64,000 nt of DNA from Pinirhizobacter sp036499745 (GCF_036499745.1 NZ_DASYDG010000038.1:1-64000); one strand, 5' to 3'. Counted from the first letter of the stretch, positions 34,190-45,068 are shown. Notes: a model not told the origin generated them from the sequence alone. Numbers and translations: made by a program.

Positions 34190-34662
34190 TGCGCATTGGA
34201 CAAGGTTACGACGTACACGCCTTCGGCCCCGGTGACCACATCATGCTGGGGGGCGTTCGCGTGCCGCACACCCACGGCGTTGTGGCGCATTCCGATGGCG
34301 ACGTGGCGATCCATGCGCTCTGCGACGCCTTGCTCGGGGCGCTGGCGCTGGGTGACATCGGCCGGCACTTTCCGCCCAACGACGAGCGCTGGCGCGGCGC
34401 GGACAGCCGCACCTTCCTGCGCGCCACGCGGCAGATGCTTGAAGAACGCGGTTATCGCCTGGGTAATGCCGACATCACGGTGATCTGCGAAGCGCCCAAG
34501 GTGGGGCCGCACGCCGACGCGATGCGCGTGCTGCTAGCCGATGCCATGGGCTGCGAGCTCGACTGTGTAAGCGTCAAGGCCACCACCACCGAGGAACTCG
34601 GCTTCACCGGACGCCGCGAAGGCATCGCGGCCATGGCCACGGTGCTGGTGCTGCCGCTGTGA
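34186..34662 (+). CDS. ispF: 2-C-methyl-D-erythritol 2,4-cyclodiphosphate synthase
   Basis: IspF cyclises CDP-ME-2-phosphate to MEcPP. The product is 158 residues (or 157 from the adjacent second ATG at 34189). Zinc ligands D and H are in QGYDVHAFG and a third His is in the SDGDVAIHAL region. VKATTTEELGFTGR is the family signature. The start overlaps the ispD stop; the stop overlaps a GTG start of mgtE. Confidence 0.97.
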   Translation: MMRIGQGYDVHAFGPGDHIMLGGVRVPHTHGVVAHSDGDVAIHALCDALLGALALGDIGRHFPPNDERWRGADSRTFLRATRQMLEERGYRLGNADITVICEAPKVGPHADAMRVLLADAMGCELDCVSVKATTTEELGFTGRREGIAAMATVLVLPL

Positions 34663-36044
34663 CCGAGACAGAACTGCGACCAGGCCATGCCGCCCGCCTG
34701 CACGAGCGCGTGGAGCGGGTGCAGGACCTGCTTGAGCGCAGCCAGGACGATCCGGCAGTCCAGGCCGAATTGCAACACGTGCTCGACGGCCTTCATCCGG
34801 CCGACATCGCCAACGTGCTCGAGGCCTTGCCACTGGCCGAGCGCCTGGATGCCTGGCAGCGGGTCAAGGCCGACCGTGATGGCGACATCCTGCTCGAAGT
34901 CACCGACTCGGTGCGTGAATCGCTGATCGCCGACATGGACGATCGCGAGATCCTGGCCGCGGTGGAAGACCTCGATCCGGACGAACTGGCCGATCTTGTC
35001 GACGAGCTGCCCACCTCCGTACTGCCGGAGGTCATGGCAAGCCTGGATGCCGAGGAACGCAGGCGCGTGCAATCGGCGCTGTCGTACAACGACGACCAGG
35101 TCGGCGCGCTGATGGACTTCGAGATGGTGACCATCCGCGAGGATGTCAGCCTGGAAGTGGTGCTGCGATACTTGCGCCGCTTCGACGAACTCCCGGCGCA
35201 GACCGACAAGCTCTTCGTGGTCAACAGCGCCCACGTGATGGTGGGCGTGCTGCCGCTGCACTGGTTGCTGGTGAATCATCCCGAGCGGATGGTGCACGAG
35301 GTCATGGCGCCGGACGTCAACACCTTCCGCCCCGAAGACGACGCCTACGATGTGGCGCAGGCCTTCGAACGCTACGACCTGGTTACCGCGCCCGTGGTGG
35401 ATGAAAATCACCGCCTGGTGGGGCGCATCGCCGTTGATGCCATGGTCGACCTGATCCGTGAGGAAGGCGAGGCCGAGGCACGTTCACGGGCGGGCCTGCG
35501 TGAAGAGGAAGATATCTTCGCCTCGGTGTGGCGCTCGGTGCGCAACCGCTGGGCGTGGCTGGCGATCAACCTGGTCACGGCCTTCATCGCTTCCCGGGTG
35601 ATCGGGCTCTTCGAGCATTCCATCGAGAAGCTCGTGGCGCTGGCAGCGCTCATGCCCATCGTCGCCGGCATCGGCGGCAATTCGGGCAACCAGACCATCA
35701 CCATGATCGTCCGTGCCATGGCACTGGAGCAGTTGGGTGTGTCCAGCGTCCGTCGCCTATGGCGCAAAGAGCTGGGCGTGGCGCTGGTCAATGGCGTGGT
35801 CTGGGGTGGAGTGATCGGCGTGGTGGCGTGGCTGCTCTATGACAATCTGGCACTAGGGCTGGTGATGACCGCAGCCATGACATTGAACCTGCTCCTGGCT
35901 GCCTTCATGGGGGTGGCGATCCCCATGGTGATGACCTGGTCCGGTCGCGATCCCGCCCTGGGTTCGAGCGTGCTGATCACCGCCACCACCGACAGTGGAG
36001 GCTTCTTCATCTTCCTTGGGCTCGCCACCCTGTTCCTGCTGTGA
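34659..36044 (+). CDS. mgtE: Magnesium transporter MgtE
   Basis: MgtE is a homodimeric Mg2+ channel gated by cytosolic Mg2+. The product is 461 residues. The N domain (about 25-130, superhelical) is followed by paired CBS domains (about 135-255) and a plug helix, then five membrane helices (about 290-460). The permeation motif region GIGGNSGNQTITMIV and the last helix TDSGGFFIFLGLA are conserved. The start GTG 34659 overlaps the ispF stop (GTGA). Membership of an isoprenoid/division run is a local arrangement. Confidence 0.95.
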   Translation: MTETELRPGHAARLHERVERVQDLLERSQDDPAVQAELQHVLDGLHPADIANVLEALPLAERLDAWQRVKADRDGDILLEVTDSVRESLIADMDDREILAAVEDLDPDELADLVDELPTSVLPEVMASLDAEERRRVQSALSYNDDQVGALMDFEMVTIREDVSLEVVLRYLRRFDELPAQTDKLFVVNSAHVMVGVLPLHWLLVNHPERMVHEVMAPDVNTFRPEDDAYDVAQAFERYDLVTAPVVDENHRLVGRIAVDAMVDLIREEGEAEARSRAGLREEEDIFASVWRSVRNRWAWLAINLVTAFIASRVIGLFEHSIEKLVALAALMPIVAGIGGNSGNQTITMIVRAMALEQLGVSSVRRLWRKELGVALVNGVVWGGVIGVVAWLLYDNLALGLVMTAAMTLNLLLAAFMGVAIPMVMTWSGRDPALGSSVLITATTDSGGFFIFLGLATLFLL

Positions 36045-36048
36045 GCCC

Positions 36049-37056
36049 ATGAGCCTGGACCTTCCCTTTGCCCACGGTGGCCCGTCGTTGACCGGTCGCC
36101 TGCGTTCCTCCCCTGACGATTTCCGCGTGGAGGAGATCCTTGGTTACGGCCCCGACGGCGAGGGCGAGCACGTTTTCCTTGAAGTGGAAAAGCGCGGCGA
36201 GAACACCGAATGGGTGGCCAAAGAGCTGGCCAGGTTCGCCGGTGCGAACCTCGCAGGCGTCGGTTTTGCCGGACTGAAGGACCGCCATGCGGTCACGGTG
36301 CAGGCTATCAGCGTGCAGCTGCCAGGCAAGGATGAACCGGACTGGAGTGCCTTCGGCGGGGAATCGGTGACGGTGCGCAGCCTTGGCCGCACGCGGCGGA
36401 AGATCAAGCGTGGCGCGCTGCGCGGCAATCGTTTCGTGATCACGTTACGCGGCATCGAGGGCGACCGGGCGATCGCCCAGGCACGTTTGTCTGCCATCGT
36501 TGAGCAGGGCGTGCCCAATTATTTTGGCGAACAGCGCTTCGGCCGCGAGGCCGGGAATATCGGCCAGGCCAGGGCGATGTTCGGTGGCCGCCGGGTGGAT
36601 CGCAGCAAGCGCTCGATGCTGCTGTCGGCAGCGCGATCACACCTGTTCAACGCCGTGCTTGCCGAACGTGTGCTGTCGGGACACTGGGCGACGCCTATCG
36701 AAGGCGAGGTTTATGCGCTGGCCGGCTCGCGTTCTTTTTTCGGCCCGGAGCCGACGACCGACGCTCTCGCCGAGCGGCTGGCAAGTTTCGATATCCATCC
36801 GTCGGGTCCCCTGTGGGGGCGCGGCGAGCCGCCCACCTCCCATGCCGCGGCCGAGCTCGAGTTGCGCATCGCCGCCGCTGACAATGACCTGGCCCAGGGC
36901 CTTGCCGCTGCCGGCATGGACCAGGAGCGGCGCGCCTTGCGCCTGCATCCGGATGACCTCACCTGGCGCTGGCTTGATGATGCGGTCGAAGTTACCTTTG
37001 CCTTGCCTGCCGGTGCCTATGCCACCACGGTGCTGCGCGAAGTGGCCCAGTTTTGA
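36049..37056 (+). CDS. truD: tRNA pseudouridine(13) synthase
   Basis: TruD makes pseudouridine at position 13 in the D-arm of tRNA-Glu. The product is 335 residues. The catalytic aspartate is in GLKDRHAVT (about residue 81), and NYFGEQRFGR is the TruD signature. The TRUD insertion domain lies between. The start ATG 36049 is 4 bases after the mgtE stop. Gene order ispF-truD-surE-pcm is conserved in E. coli; here mgtE and an opposing Smr-domain gene are inserted. Confidence 0.95.
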   Translation: MSLDLPFAHGGPSLTGRLRSSPDDFRVEEILGYGPDGEGEHVFLEVEKRGENTEWVAKELARFAGANLAGVGFAGLKDRHAVTVQAISVQLPGKDEPDWSAFGGESVTVRSLGRTRRKIKRGALRGNRFVITLRGIEGDRAIAQARLSAIVEQGVPNYFGEQRFGREAGNIGQARAMFGGRRVDRSKRSMLLSAARSHLFNAVLAERVLSGHWATPIEGEVYALAGSRSFFGPEPTTDALAERLASFDIHPSGPLWGRGEPPTSHAAAELELRIAAADNDLAQGLAAAGMDQERRALRLHPDDLTWRWLDDAVEVTFALPAGAYATTVLREVAQF

Positions 37057-37066
37057 ACATGACCGC

Positions 37067-37615
37067 CTAGCGGCCCTTCAGCAGCACGACCACCGCGCCG
37101 GTGCCGCCCTGCATCGGCCGCGCCGAGGCAAAGGCGACCACGTCGTCCAGGCGCCTGAGCATGCGGTCGGTCATCATCTTCAGCACCGGTCCGTGTGCCT
37201 TCGAACGCAAGCCTTTGCCGTGCACGATGCGCACGCAGCGGATGCCTTCGCGGCGCGCATGGGCCAGGAAGTCGATGATGGTCACCTGGGCCGCGGCCAG
37301 GTTCATCTGGTGCAGGTCGATGTCGTCCTGCACGCTGAACTGGCCGCGCTTCAACTGTTTCAGGAGCTTGGGCGGATAGCCTTCGCGCAGGTACGACAGT
37401 TCCTCGCCAATTTCCATCAGGGCCGGGTCGAACGCCAGGTCCAGAAGTTCCTTCGGCACGGCGGCCTCATCAGCCTCGAACTGGCGGGCCCGCGGGGCCG
37501 GTCGAGGTGCTGCCGGTGGCAGTGGTGCTTCATCAAAACGGCGAACCTCACCGATGGCCTCACGGAAGAGCAGGGCATCGTCGTCGGATACGTTCTTTGG
37601 CGGCCTGCGGTTCAT
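37067..37615 (-). CDS. Smr-domain protein (SmrA/YdaL-like)
   Basis: Smr domains are small nucleases acting on RNA or branched DNA; E. coli SmrB cleaves mRNA at collided ribosomes. The 182-residue product has a Pro/Ala-rich N-terminus and a C-terminal Smr domain with DLHQMN, RIVHGKGLRS and GTGAVVVLLK. It lies on the opposite strand between truD and surE. The exact paralogue (SmrA or SmrB) is unclear. Confidence 0.9.
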   Translation of the reverse strand: MNRRPPKNVSDDDALLFREAIGEVRRFDEAPLPPAAPRPAPRARQFEADEAAVPKELLDLAFDPALMEIGEELSYLREGYPPKLLKQLKRGQFSVQDDIDLHQMNLAAAQVTIIDFLAHARREGIRCVRIVHGKGLRSKAHGPVLKMMTDRMLRRLDDVVAFASARPMQGGTGAVVVLLKGR

Positions 37616-37742
37616 GGCCGCATGCTAGCCCAAAGCATCGTTCACGCCATGTCGACGGCCGTGAATCGATCGCCGCGCTCGGGTAGACTCGACAGGATCA
37701 AACCGACCCGTCGCGGGCCGGCAGGATTACCCACGGAATACG

Positions 37743-38525
37743 ATGCGTGTACTTGTAAGCAACGATGACGGCGTGGATGCCCCGGGCATCCGCATCCTGG
37801 CCGAACGACTCCAGGCGCTGGGCGAGGTTACGGTGGTGGCACCGGACCGGGACCGTTCCGGTGCCAGCAATTCCCTGACCCTGGACCAGCCGGTGCGTGT
37901 CACTCGCATGGACAACGGTTACTTCCGCGTGGCGGGAACACCCACCGATTGCGTCCACCTGGCGCTGGCGGGAATGCTGGAAGTCGAACCTGACATCGTG
38001 GTTTCGGGTATCAACAATTCTGCCAACCTCGGCGATGACGTCATCTATTCAGGCACCGTATCGGCCGCGATGGAAGGCCGTTTCCTGGGGCTTCCGGCCA
38101 TCGCCGTGTCGCTGGCCAGCCGTGACCATCGCGGTGAGCATTTCGAGTCGGCCGCCCAGGCCGTGCTGATGCTAACCCGCCGGTTGCTGGTGGATCCGCT
38201 TCCCGCCGATACGATCCTCAATGTGAACGTGCCCGATCTTCCCTGGGACGACATCCAGGGCTTCGAGGTCACGCGCCTGGGCAAGCGCCATCGCTCGGCG
38301 CCGTGCATCGAACAGACCGACCCGCGCGGCCGCCCGATCTGGTGGATCGGCCCGGCCGGTGACGCGGCCGATGCCGGACCCGGCACGGATTTCGATGCCG
38401 TGGCACGCGGTTTTGTTTCCGTCACGCCGATCCACGTTGACCTCACCCGCTTCCAGGCGCTGGAGAAAGTCGCCAGCTGGATGCAGGCGCTGTCCACCCA
38501 GAAAGACCAGGACGAAGCGGCATGA
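37743..38525 (+). CDS. surE: 5'/3'-nucleotidase SurE
   Basis: SurE is a metal-dependent phosphatase for nucleoside monophosphates and short polyphosphate, linked to stationary-phase survival. The product is 260 residues. Metal ligands come from VSNDDGVDAPG (Asp8, Asp9), GASNS (Ser) and GINNSANLGDDVIYSGTV (Asn). A 4-base overlap with pcm marks the classical surE-pcm operon. Confidence 0.97.
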   Translation: MRVLVSNDDGVDAPGIRILAERLQALGEVTVVAPDRDRSGASNSLTLDQPVRVTRMDNGYFRVAGTPTDCVHLALAGMLEVEPDIVVSGINNSANLGDDVIYSGTVSAAMEGRFLGLPAIAVSLASRDHRGEHFESAAQAVLMLTRRLLVDPLPADTILNVNVPDLPWDDIQGFEVTRLGKRHRSAPCIEQTDPRGRPIWWIGPAGDAADAGPGTDFDAVARGFVSVTPIHVDLTRFQALEKVASWMQALSTQKDQDEAA

Positions 38526-39202
38526 ACATGCATTCGCTGCCGCCGTCGGCCTTGCGCGGTGAAGGCATGACCTCCCAGCGCGCCCGCGATCGCCTGGCCG
38601 CCAAGCTTATGGAAGAAGGCATCACCGACAAGCGCGTGATCGAGGTGATCCGCAACCTTGCCCGGCACCATTTCATCGACCAGGCGCTGCATTCGCGCGC
38701 GTACGAAAACACCGCGCTGCCGATCGGCCACGGCCAGACCATCTCGCAGCCGTACATCGTGGCACGGATGTCGCAGGCGCTGATCGAACATGGCATACCC
38801 GACCGGGTGCTTGAAGTGGGTACGGGCTCCGGTTACCAGGCCGCCGTGCTGGCGGCATTGGTGCCGCAGGTATATACCGTCGAGCGCATCGAGGAACTCC
38901 TGCGCCAGGCGCGCCGCCGCTTCCGCCAACTTGGCATCACGAATCTCCGTTCAAAGCATGACGACGGCAAGCTTGGCTGGCCGGAGGAAGCTCCCTTCGA
39001 CGCCATCATCCTTACAGCCGCCGGTGATTCCATCCCGTTGCAGCTACTGAACCAGTTGCGCCCCGGAGGCGTGCTGGTGGCGCCGGTGGGTTCGCCCAGC
39101 CAGCAGATGCTGCTGCGCCTGCGCATGGGTGAAGACGGCGACTTCACCCAGGAAGAACTCGGTTCCGTAAGCTTCGTACCGCTCCTGGGCGGCATCGGCT
39201 GA
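38522..39202 (+). CDS. pcm: Protein-L-isoaspartate O-methyltransferase
   Basis: Pcm uses SAM to repair isoaspartyl residues in aged proteins. The product is 226 residues. The SAM-binding motif LEVGTGSGYQAAVLA is at about residues 99-113, and GHGQTISQPYIVARM is the family motif before it. It overlaps surE by 4 bases; yqaA and nlpD follow in the same direction. Confidence 0.96.
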   Translation: MNMHSLPPSALRGEGMTSQRARDRLAAKLMEEGITDKRVIEVIRNLARHHFIDQALHSRAYENTALPIGHGQTISQPYIVARMSQALIEHGIPDRVLEVGTGSGYQAAVLAALVPQVYTVERIEELLRQARRRFRQLGITNLRSKHDDGKLGWPEEAPFDAIILTAAGDSIPLQLLNQLRPGGVLVAPVGSPSQQMLLRLRMGEDGDFTQEELGSVSFVPLLGGIG

Positions 39203-39230
39203 TCTTTCTTTCCAAAGCTTAGGGAATCGC

Positions 39231-39839
39231 ATGCGTCTTTTCGGCAAGCTCTACGAACGTGCCCTGGGCTGGGCGAGACATCGTCATGCGGAGCGCTACC
39301 TGGCATTGCTCAGCTTCGTGGAGGCCTTCATCTTCCCGGTGATGCCGGAGGTCATGCTGGCGCCGATGATGCTGGCGCGCCGCGAACGCGCTTTCCGCTA
39401 TGCCAATGTCAGCCTGCTGTTTTCGCTTTTGGGTTCACTGGTGGGTTATGCGTTGGGTCACTACGCCTTCGAGGCGTTGCGGCCGGTGCTCGATTCACTG
39501 CATCTTCTTGCGCCCATCAATGCTGGCGTGGAAAACCTTCGCGAGAAGATGAGTGCGCACTGGCTGGCGCTGCTGGTGGTGCTGGCCCTGGCCGCGTTGC
39601 AGCCGGTGGTACCGATGAAATTCGTCACCTGGGCCTCGGGCATCGTCGGTGTGCCGGTGATCCCGTTCCTGGTGTGCATGCTGGTGGGCCGTGGCAAGCG
39701 CGTGTGGCTGCTGGCCATCCTGATCCGGCTGTTCGGCGAGCGCGCCGAGCGCATGTTGCACAAGCATGTCGAATGGATCGGCTGGCTTGCCATCGTGGCG
39801 CTCATTGGCCTTGGTGTGTGGTGGTACGTGGCGCATTGA
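39231..39839 (+). CDS. YqaA/DedA-family membrane protein
   Basis: The 202-residue product is an inner-membrane protein of the DedA-like (SNARE-associated/VTT) superfamily, of which some members transport lipid carriers such as undecaprenyl phosphate. It has about five hydrophobic segments and the family-typical FPVMPEVMLAPMM re-entrant segment (about 32-46), LVGYALGHYAF and the ALQPVVPMKFVTWASG second re-entrant loop. Homologues named YqaA sit in the same place between pcm and nlpD. Function of this subgroup is not established. Confidence 0.87.
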   Translation: MRLFGKLYERALGWARHRHAERYLALLSFVEAFIFPVMPEVMLAPMMLARRERAFRYANVSLLFSLLGSLVGYALGHYAFEALRPVLDSLHLLAPINAGVENLREKMSAHWLALLVVLALAALQPVVPMKFVTWASGIVGVPVIPFLVCMLVGRGKRVWLLAILIRLFGERAERMLHKHVEWIGWLAIVALIGLGVWWYVAH

Positions 39840-39865
39840 CACCCTGCATGGGTATGCTTGCCAGC

Positions 39866-40906
39866 ATGCACCCCATTCGCCTCGTGCCCTGTGCCGCCCT
39901 TGTCGTCCTTGCCGGCTGCGGCATTCAGCGTAGTTCCGTGGTCTTCGAGCCCGCCGGCCAGGCAGGCTCCCAGGTCATCACGCCTGTTTCGCGACCGCCG
40001 CCGCCGGGCGGCAGCTACCGCGTCACCAAGGGCGATACGCTCTACAGCATCGCCTTCCGCAACAAGGTCGATTTCCGCGAACTGGCTCGCTGGAACAATA
40101 TCGAGGCGCCGTACACCATCTGGCCCGGCCAGGATTTGCGACTGGCGCCGGCTGACCATCGCGCCGTGGCCGCGGCAGCCGCGCATGCCCCTGCGCCGGG
40201 GCAGGTTGCCGCACCGCCGCCATCCTCCCATGGAAATCCATCGGCGCAGGGCGCGGCGCCCGTGGTCGCTGCGGCGCCGCCGGCCGCATCGTCCGCGGGC
40301 AAGGCATCCGCGCCGGTGTTCGAGCCTGCCACCGACGAACCCGCTCCCCCGCCCCCGCTGCCGCCCGATGCGCCAGTGTCGGCGGCCAGCACCGTCGTGG
40401 TTGCCGGCGTCGGCACGCTGCCGGCCACGCCGACCCAGGCGGCCAAGGGCGCGCCGCCAGGCGTGGCCGCCCCGGCACCAAGCGTGGATGCTTCAACGCC
40501 CACCATTGCCTCCGGCGCCACGCGCACGGCCAGTGGCATCACCTGGCGCTGGCCGGCGGATGGTTCGCTGATAAAGAAATTCAGTTCAGGCGATGCCATT
40601 CCTGGTGTCGAGATCGCCGGCAAGGGCGGCGATCCTGTCCGCGCTGCGGCCGATGGCGTGGTGGTGTACAGCGGCAATGGCCTGGTTGGCTATGGCGAGC
40701 TGGTGATCATCAAGCACAACGATTCCTTCCTGTCCGCCTACGGTCACAACCGCAAGCGTCTGGTAAAGGAAGGCGAACACGTGAAGTCGGGCCAGCAAGT
40801 GGCCGAGATGGGCAACAGCGGTGCCTCGCGCGACGAACTTCAGTTCCAGATCCGCAAGGATGGCAATCCGGTGGATCCGCTGAGTTACCTGCCGCCGTCG
40901 AAGTAG
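39866..40906 (+). CDS. nlpD: Lipoprotein NlpD (LysM and degenerate LytM/M23 domains)
   Basis: NlpD activates the amidase AmiC during septum splitting. From ATG 39866 the product is 346 residues with lipobox LVVLAGC (C19). A LysM domain follows (about 45-90, SYRVTKGDTLYSIAFRNKVD), then a long Ala/Pro-rich linker (about 95-215) and an M23 domain (about 230-345). The zinc motifs are lost: HxxxD is replaced (IPGVEIAG) and HLHF reads ELQF, as expected for an activator and not a hydrolase. Two further ATGs in frame at 39848 and 39854 are possible starts. No rpoS gene follows. Confidence 0.93.
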   Translation: MHPIRLVPCAALVVLAGCGIQRSSVVFEPAGQAGSQVITPVSRPPPPGGSYRVTKGDTLYSIAFRNKVDFRELARWNNIEAPYTIWPGQDLRLAPADHRAVAAAAAHAPAPGQVAAPPPSSHGNPSAQGAAPVVAAAPPAASSAGKASAPVFEPATDEPAPPPPLPPDAPVSAASTVVVAGVGTLPATPTQAAKGAPPGVAAPAPSVDASTPTIASGATRTASGITWRWPADGSLIKKFSSGDAIPGVEIAGKGGDPVRAAADGVVVYSGNGLVGYGELVIIKHNDSFLSAYGHNRKRLVKEGEHVKSGQQVAEMGNSGASRDELQFQIRKDGNPVDPLSYLPPSK

Positions 40907-40910
40907 GGCT

Positions 40911-41288
40911 TTAAGTTCCTGCAAGCACGAACGCGGCCACCACACGCCGGCCTTCACCGGCGAGCAAGCTGTACGTGCGCGCCGCGGCGGCATTGGTCAT
41001 GGCCTCGATGCCGATCCCGAGCTTCAGGAATGTCGCCATGATTTCACCGGAGGGGAATGCCTGGGTTTCACCGGTGCCCAGCAGGAAGATTTCCGGCTTC
41101 AGGGCCAGTACCGCCTGCATGTCCGCCACGGTGGCCGCCTTCACGTCGGTCACCGGCCAGTCCTCCATGACCTGGTCCGGGGCCAGCAGCAGGCTGCTGT
41201 GGAAGTCACGGTCGACGATGGTGACCAGGCCCGGCCCGACACGACGGACGAACAAATAGCTACCGGGATGATCGAACGACAGTTCCAT
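40911..41288 (-). CDS. Mth938-domain (DUF498) protein
   Basis: The 125-residue product belongs to the Mth938/NDUFAF3-type alpha/beta family (PF04430), whose bacterial members have no assigned activity. Recognisable segments are LSFDHPGSYLFVRRVGPG, LLLAPDQVMEDWPV and EIFLLGTGETQAFP. The start ATG 41288 gives the family N-terminus; an upstream in-frame extension is basic and unlikely. It is in tandem with yhbY on the minus strand. Confidence 0.85.
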   Translation of the reverse strand: MELSFDHPGSYLFVRRVGPGLVTIVDRDFHSSLLLAPDQVMEDWPVTDVKAATVADMQAVLALKPEIFLLGTGETQAFPSGEIMATFLKLGIGIEAMTNAAAARTYSLLAGEGRRVVAAFVLAGT

Positions 41289-41301
41289 CGCAGCGGGGCG
41301 C

Positions 41302-41598
41302 CTAGCGGGGCAGGGCGATCTTCGGATCGTCGTTATTGCGCAGGAAAACCACCGCAACCGAGCCGATCTGCTGTACAGCTTCGGCGCCGGTGGCGCCAAG
41401 CAGGGTATCGAGCTGCTCCTGGCGTTCGTCTTTGTCCCCCCCGGAAAGCTTGATCTTCACCAGCTCGTGATGGGCCAGGGCCAGGCCCAATTCCTTGGAC
41501 ACGGCCTCGGTGGCACCCTTGTTGCCGAGCAGGATTACCGCCGGCAGATCGTGCGCGAGGGACTTCAGGTAACGGCGCTGACTTGACGAAAGGGGCAT
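41302..41598 (-). CDS. yhbY: YhbY-family RNA-binding protein (CRM domain)
   Basis: YhbY is a single CRM-domain protein associated with the 50S precursor. The product is 98 residues from ATG 41598 (MPLSSSQRRYLKSLAHDLPA). The conserved GNKG loop (LLGNKGATEAV), KIKLSGGDKDERQ and the GAEAVQQIGSVAVVFLRN strand are present. It diverges from rlmE, as in E. coli, where yhbY lies opposite rlmE-ftsH. Confidence 0.95.
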   Translation of the reverse strand: MPLSSSQRRYLKSLAHDLPAVILLGNKGATEAVSKELGLALAHHELVKIKLSGGDKDERQEQLDTLLGATGAEAVQQIGSVAVVFLRNNDDPKIALPR

Positions 41599-41675
41599 GT
41601 GTTCAGGTTCGAAGTGCGGGGGCGTGACCGCTAAGGGTATCATGGCCTCCACGCCGCTCCTCCAAGTCCCGCCTC

Positions 41676-42322
41676 ATGGCCCGCAGTAAAAGCAGTTCCT
41701 CATGGCTGAAGGAACACTTCGACGACCCTTACGTCAAACGCGCCCAGGCCGAGGGGGTGCGTTCGCGCGCCGTATATAAGCTCGAGGAACTGATCGACAA
41801 GGACAAACTCCTCAAGCCCAACATGCGTGTGGTCGATCTTGGCGCCGCCCCCGGGGGCTGGTCGCAACTGGTGCGTCGCCGCATGGGTGAGACCGGAACC
41901 GTACTTGCCATGGACATCCTGCCGATGCAGGGCCTGGGCGGGGTGGATTTCCTCCAGGGCGATTTCCGGGAAGAAAGCGTGGTGCGTACGCTTGAAACCA
42001 TGCTCGAAGGGCAGAAAGTCGATCTTGTGCTGTCGGACATGGCCCCCAATATGTCCGGTGTAGCCCTGGCTGATCAGATCCGCGCCATGGACCTGGCCGA
42101 CATGGCCCGGGATTTCGCCCTCGACTGGCTTAAGCCCGGGGGAGCCTTCCTGGTCAAGTTGTTCCAGGGGGCAGGGTTCGATGAGTACCTGCGCAGCTTG
42201 CGCGCCGACTTCAGTCGCGTGACGATGCGTAAACCGAAGGCCTCCCGAGCCCGTTCTCGTGAGGTCTATGCGCTTGCCGTGGGGTTGAAGACCCCCGGCC
42301 GGCAACCGAGCGAGAACCGCGC

Positions 42323-42326
<4 letters not shown>
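41676..42326 (+). CDS. rlmE: 23S rRNA (uridine-2'-O-)methyltransferase
   Basis: RlmE (FtsJ/RrmJ) methylates U2552 in the A-loop of 23S rRNA. The product is 216 residues. The SAM site is DLGAAPGGWSQL (about 51-62). The K-D-K-E catalytic tetrad is consistent with K in YKLEELIDKDKLL, D in LSDMAPNMSG, K in FLVKLFQGAG and E near REVYALAVG. It overlaps ftsH by 4 bases. Confidence 0.97.
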
Positions 42327-44254
<1,928 letters not shown>

Positions 44255-44261
44255 TAAAGAC

Positions 44262-44294
44262 AAACGGCGACCCTCGGGTCGCCGTTTCTTTTCT
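44262..44294 (+). terminator. Rho-independent terminator of ftsH
   Basis: AAACGGCGACCC-TC-GGGTCGCCGTTT is a 12-bp stem followed by CTTTTC, located 8 bases after the ftsH stop codon. It separates rlmE-ftsH from the tRNA cluster. Confidence 0.88.
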
Positions 44295-44325
44295 AAACCG
44301 ATGCAAAAAAGTTCACATAAAAGTG

Positions 44326-44354
44326 TTGACGCATCGGGCCGAACCCTGAATAAT
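44326..44354 (+). promoter_or_regulatory. Promoter of tRNA-Arg(ACG)
   Basis: TTGACG (44326-44331) and AATAAT (44349-44354) with a 17-bp spacer. Initiation would fall near 44361, about 50 bp upstream of tRNA-Arg(ACG). Confidence 0.7.
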
Positions 44355-44409
44355 TCCGCTTCTTGGTTGACCGGCACCTCACGGCGCAGGCCAACCAAAT
44401 CGTTTTAGT

Positions 44410-44486
44410 GCGCCCGTAGCTCAGTTGGATAGAGTACCAGGCTACGAACTTGGTGGTCGGGAGTTCGAATCTCTCCGGGCGCACCA
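44410..44486 (+). tRNA. tRNA-Arg (anticodon ACG)
   Basis: A 77-nt tRNA with acceptor GCGCCCG, anticodon loop CTACGAA (ACG, which becomes ICG after editing and reads CGU/CGC/CGA), T-arm GAGTTCGAATCTC and encoded CCA. It is the first of five tRNAs in the cluster. Confidence 0.97.
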
Positions 44487-44593
44487 TTTTTAAGAGACAG
44501 GCGAGGCGGCTGTTTTTTGTCTCGTTGGTGGCTTCTAAGCAGGCCATCGGTAAAAGTTGTTCGATGTGGTGTCCGAGTTTCAGGCAGATTGGA

Positions 44594-44622
44594 TTGACGG
44601 GGTGTGTTACTACCCTTAACAT
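44594..44622 (+). promoter_or_regulatory. Promoter inside the tRNA cluster
   Basis: TTGACG (44594-44599) and TAACAT (44617-44622), 17-bp spacer, in the 178-bp gap between tRNA-Arg(ACG) and tRNA-Pro(UGG). It would drive the four downstream tRNAs independently of the first. Confidence 0.6.
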
Positions 44623-44664
44623 TTGAAGGCTTGTTTCGCGGTCGCGAACGATGGTTTCGAATGT

Positions 44665-44741
44665 CGGGGTATAGCTCAGCCTGGTAGAGCGCCAGCTTTG
44701 GGAGCTGGATGTCGAGAGTTCGAATCCCTCTGCCCCGACCA
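44665..44741 (+). tRNA. tRNA-Pro (anticodon UGG)
   Basis: A 77-nt tRNA with acceptor CGGGGTA, anticodon loop TTTGGGA (UGG, reads CCN/CCA), T-arm GAGTTCGAATCCC and encoded CCA. It starts a compact group of four tRNAs. Confidence 0.97.
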
Positions 44742-44766
44742 AGCGTTCGCTCCGTGGTAAGAGTCT

Positions 44767-44843
44767 GCGCCTGTAGCTCAACCGGATAGAGCATCGGCCT
44801 TCTAAGCCGACGGTTGCAGGTTCGATTCCTGTCGGGCGCGCCA
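44767..44843 (+). tRNA. tRNA-Arg (anticodon UCU)
   Basis: A 77-nt tRNA with acceptor GCGCCTG, anticodon loop CTTCTAA (UCU, reads AGA/AGG), T-arm GGTTCGATTCC and encoded CCA. Confidence 0.97.
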
Positions 44844-44856
44844 CACGAAGTTTTAC

Positions 44857-44934
44857 GGTGGACGTAGTTCAGCTGGTTAGAGCACCGGATTGTGATTCCG
44901 GATGTCGTGGGTTCGAGTCCCATCGTCCACCCCA
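44857..44934 (+). tRNA. tRNA-His (anticodon GUG)
   Basis: A 78-nt tRNA including the extra G(-1) that pairs with C73, the hallmark of tRNA-His. The anticodon loop TTGTGAT gives GUG and CCA is encoded. It is the substrate of HisS encoded at 5.4 kb. Confidence 0.97.
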
Positions 44935-44954
44935 TTTTGGTAAAATGTTTCAAA

Positions 44955-45030
<76 letters not shown>

Positions 45031-45035
45031 ACTTG

Positions 45036-45068
45036 AAAAGGCACCTGGAGAAATCCAGGTGCCTTTTT
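45036..45068 (+). terminator. Rho-independent terminator of the tRNA cluster
   Basis: AAAAGGCACCTGGA-GAAA-TCCAGGTGCCTTTT is a 14-bp stem with a GAAA tetraloop and a T run, directly after tRNA-Lys. It isolates the cluster from eptA. Confidence 0.92.
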
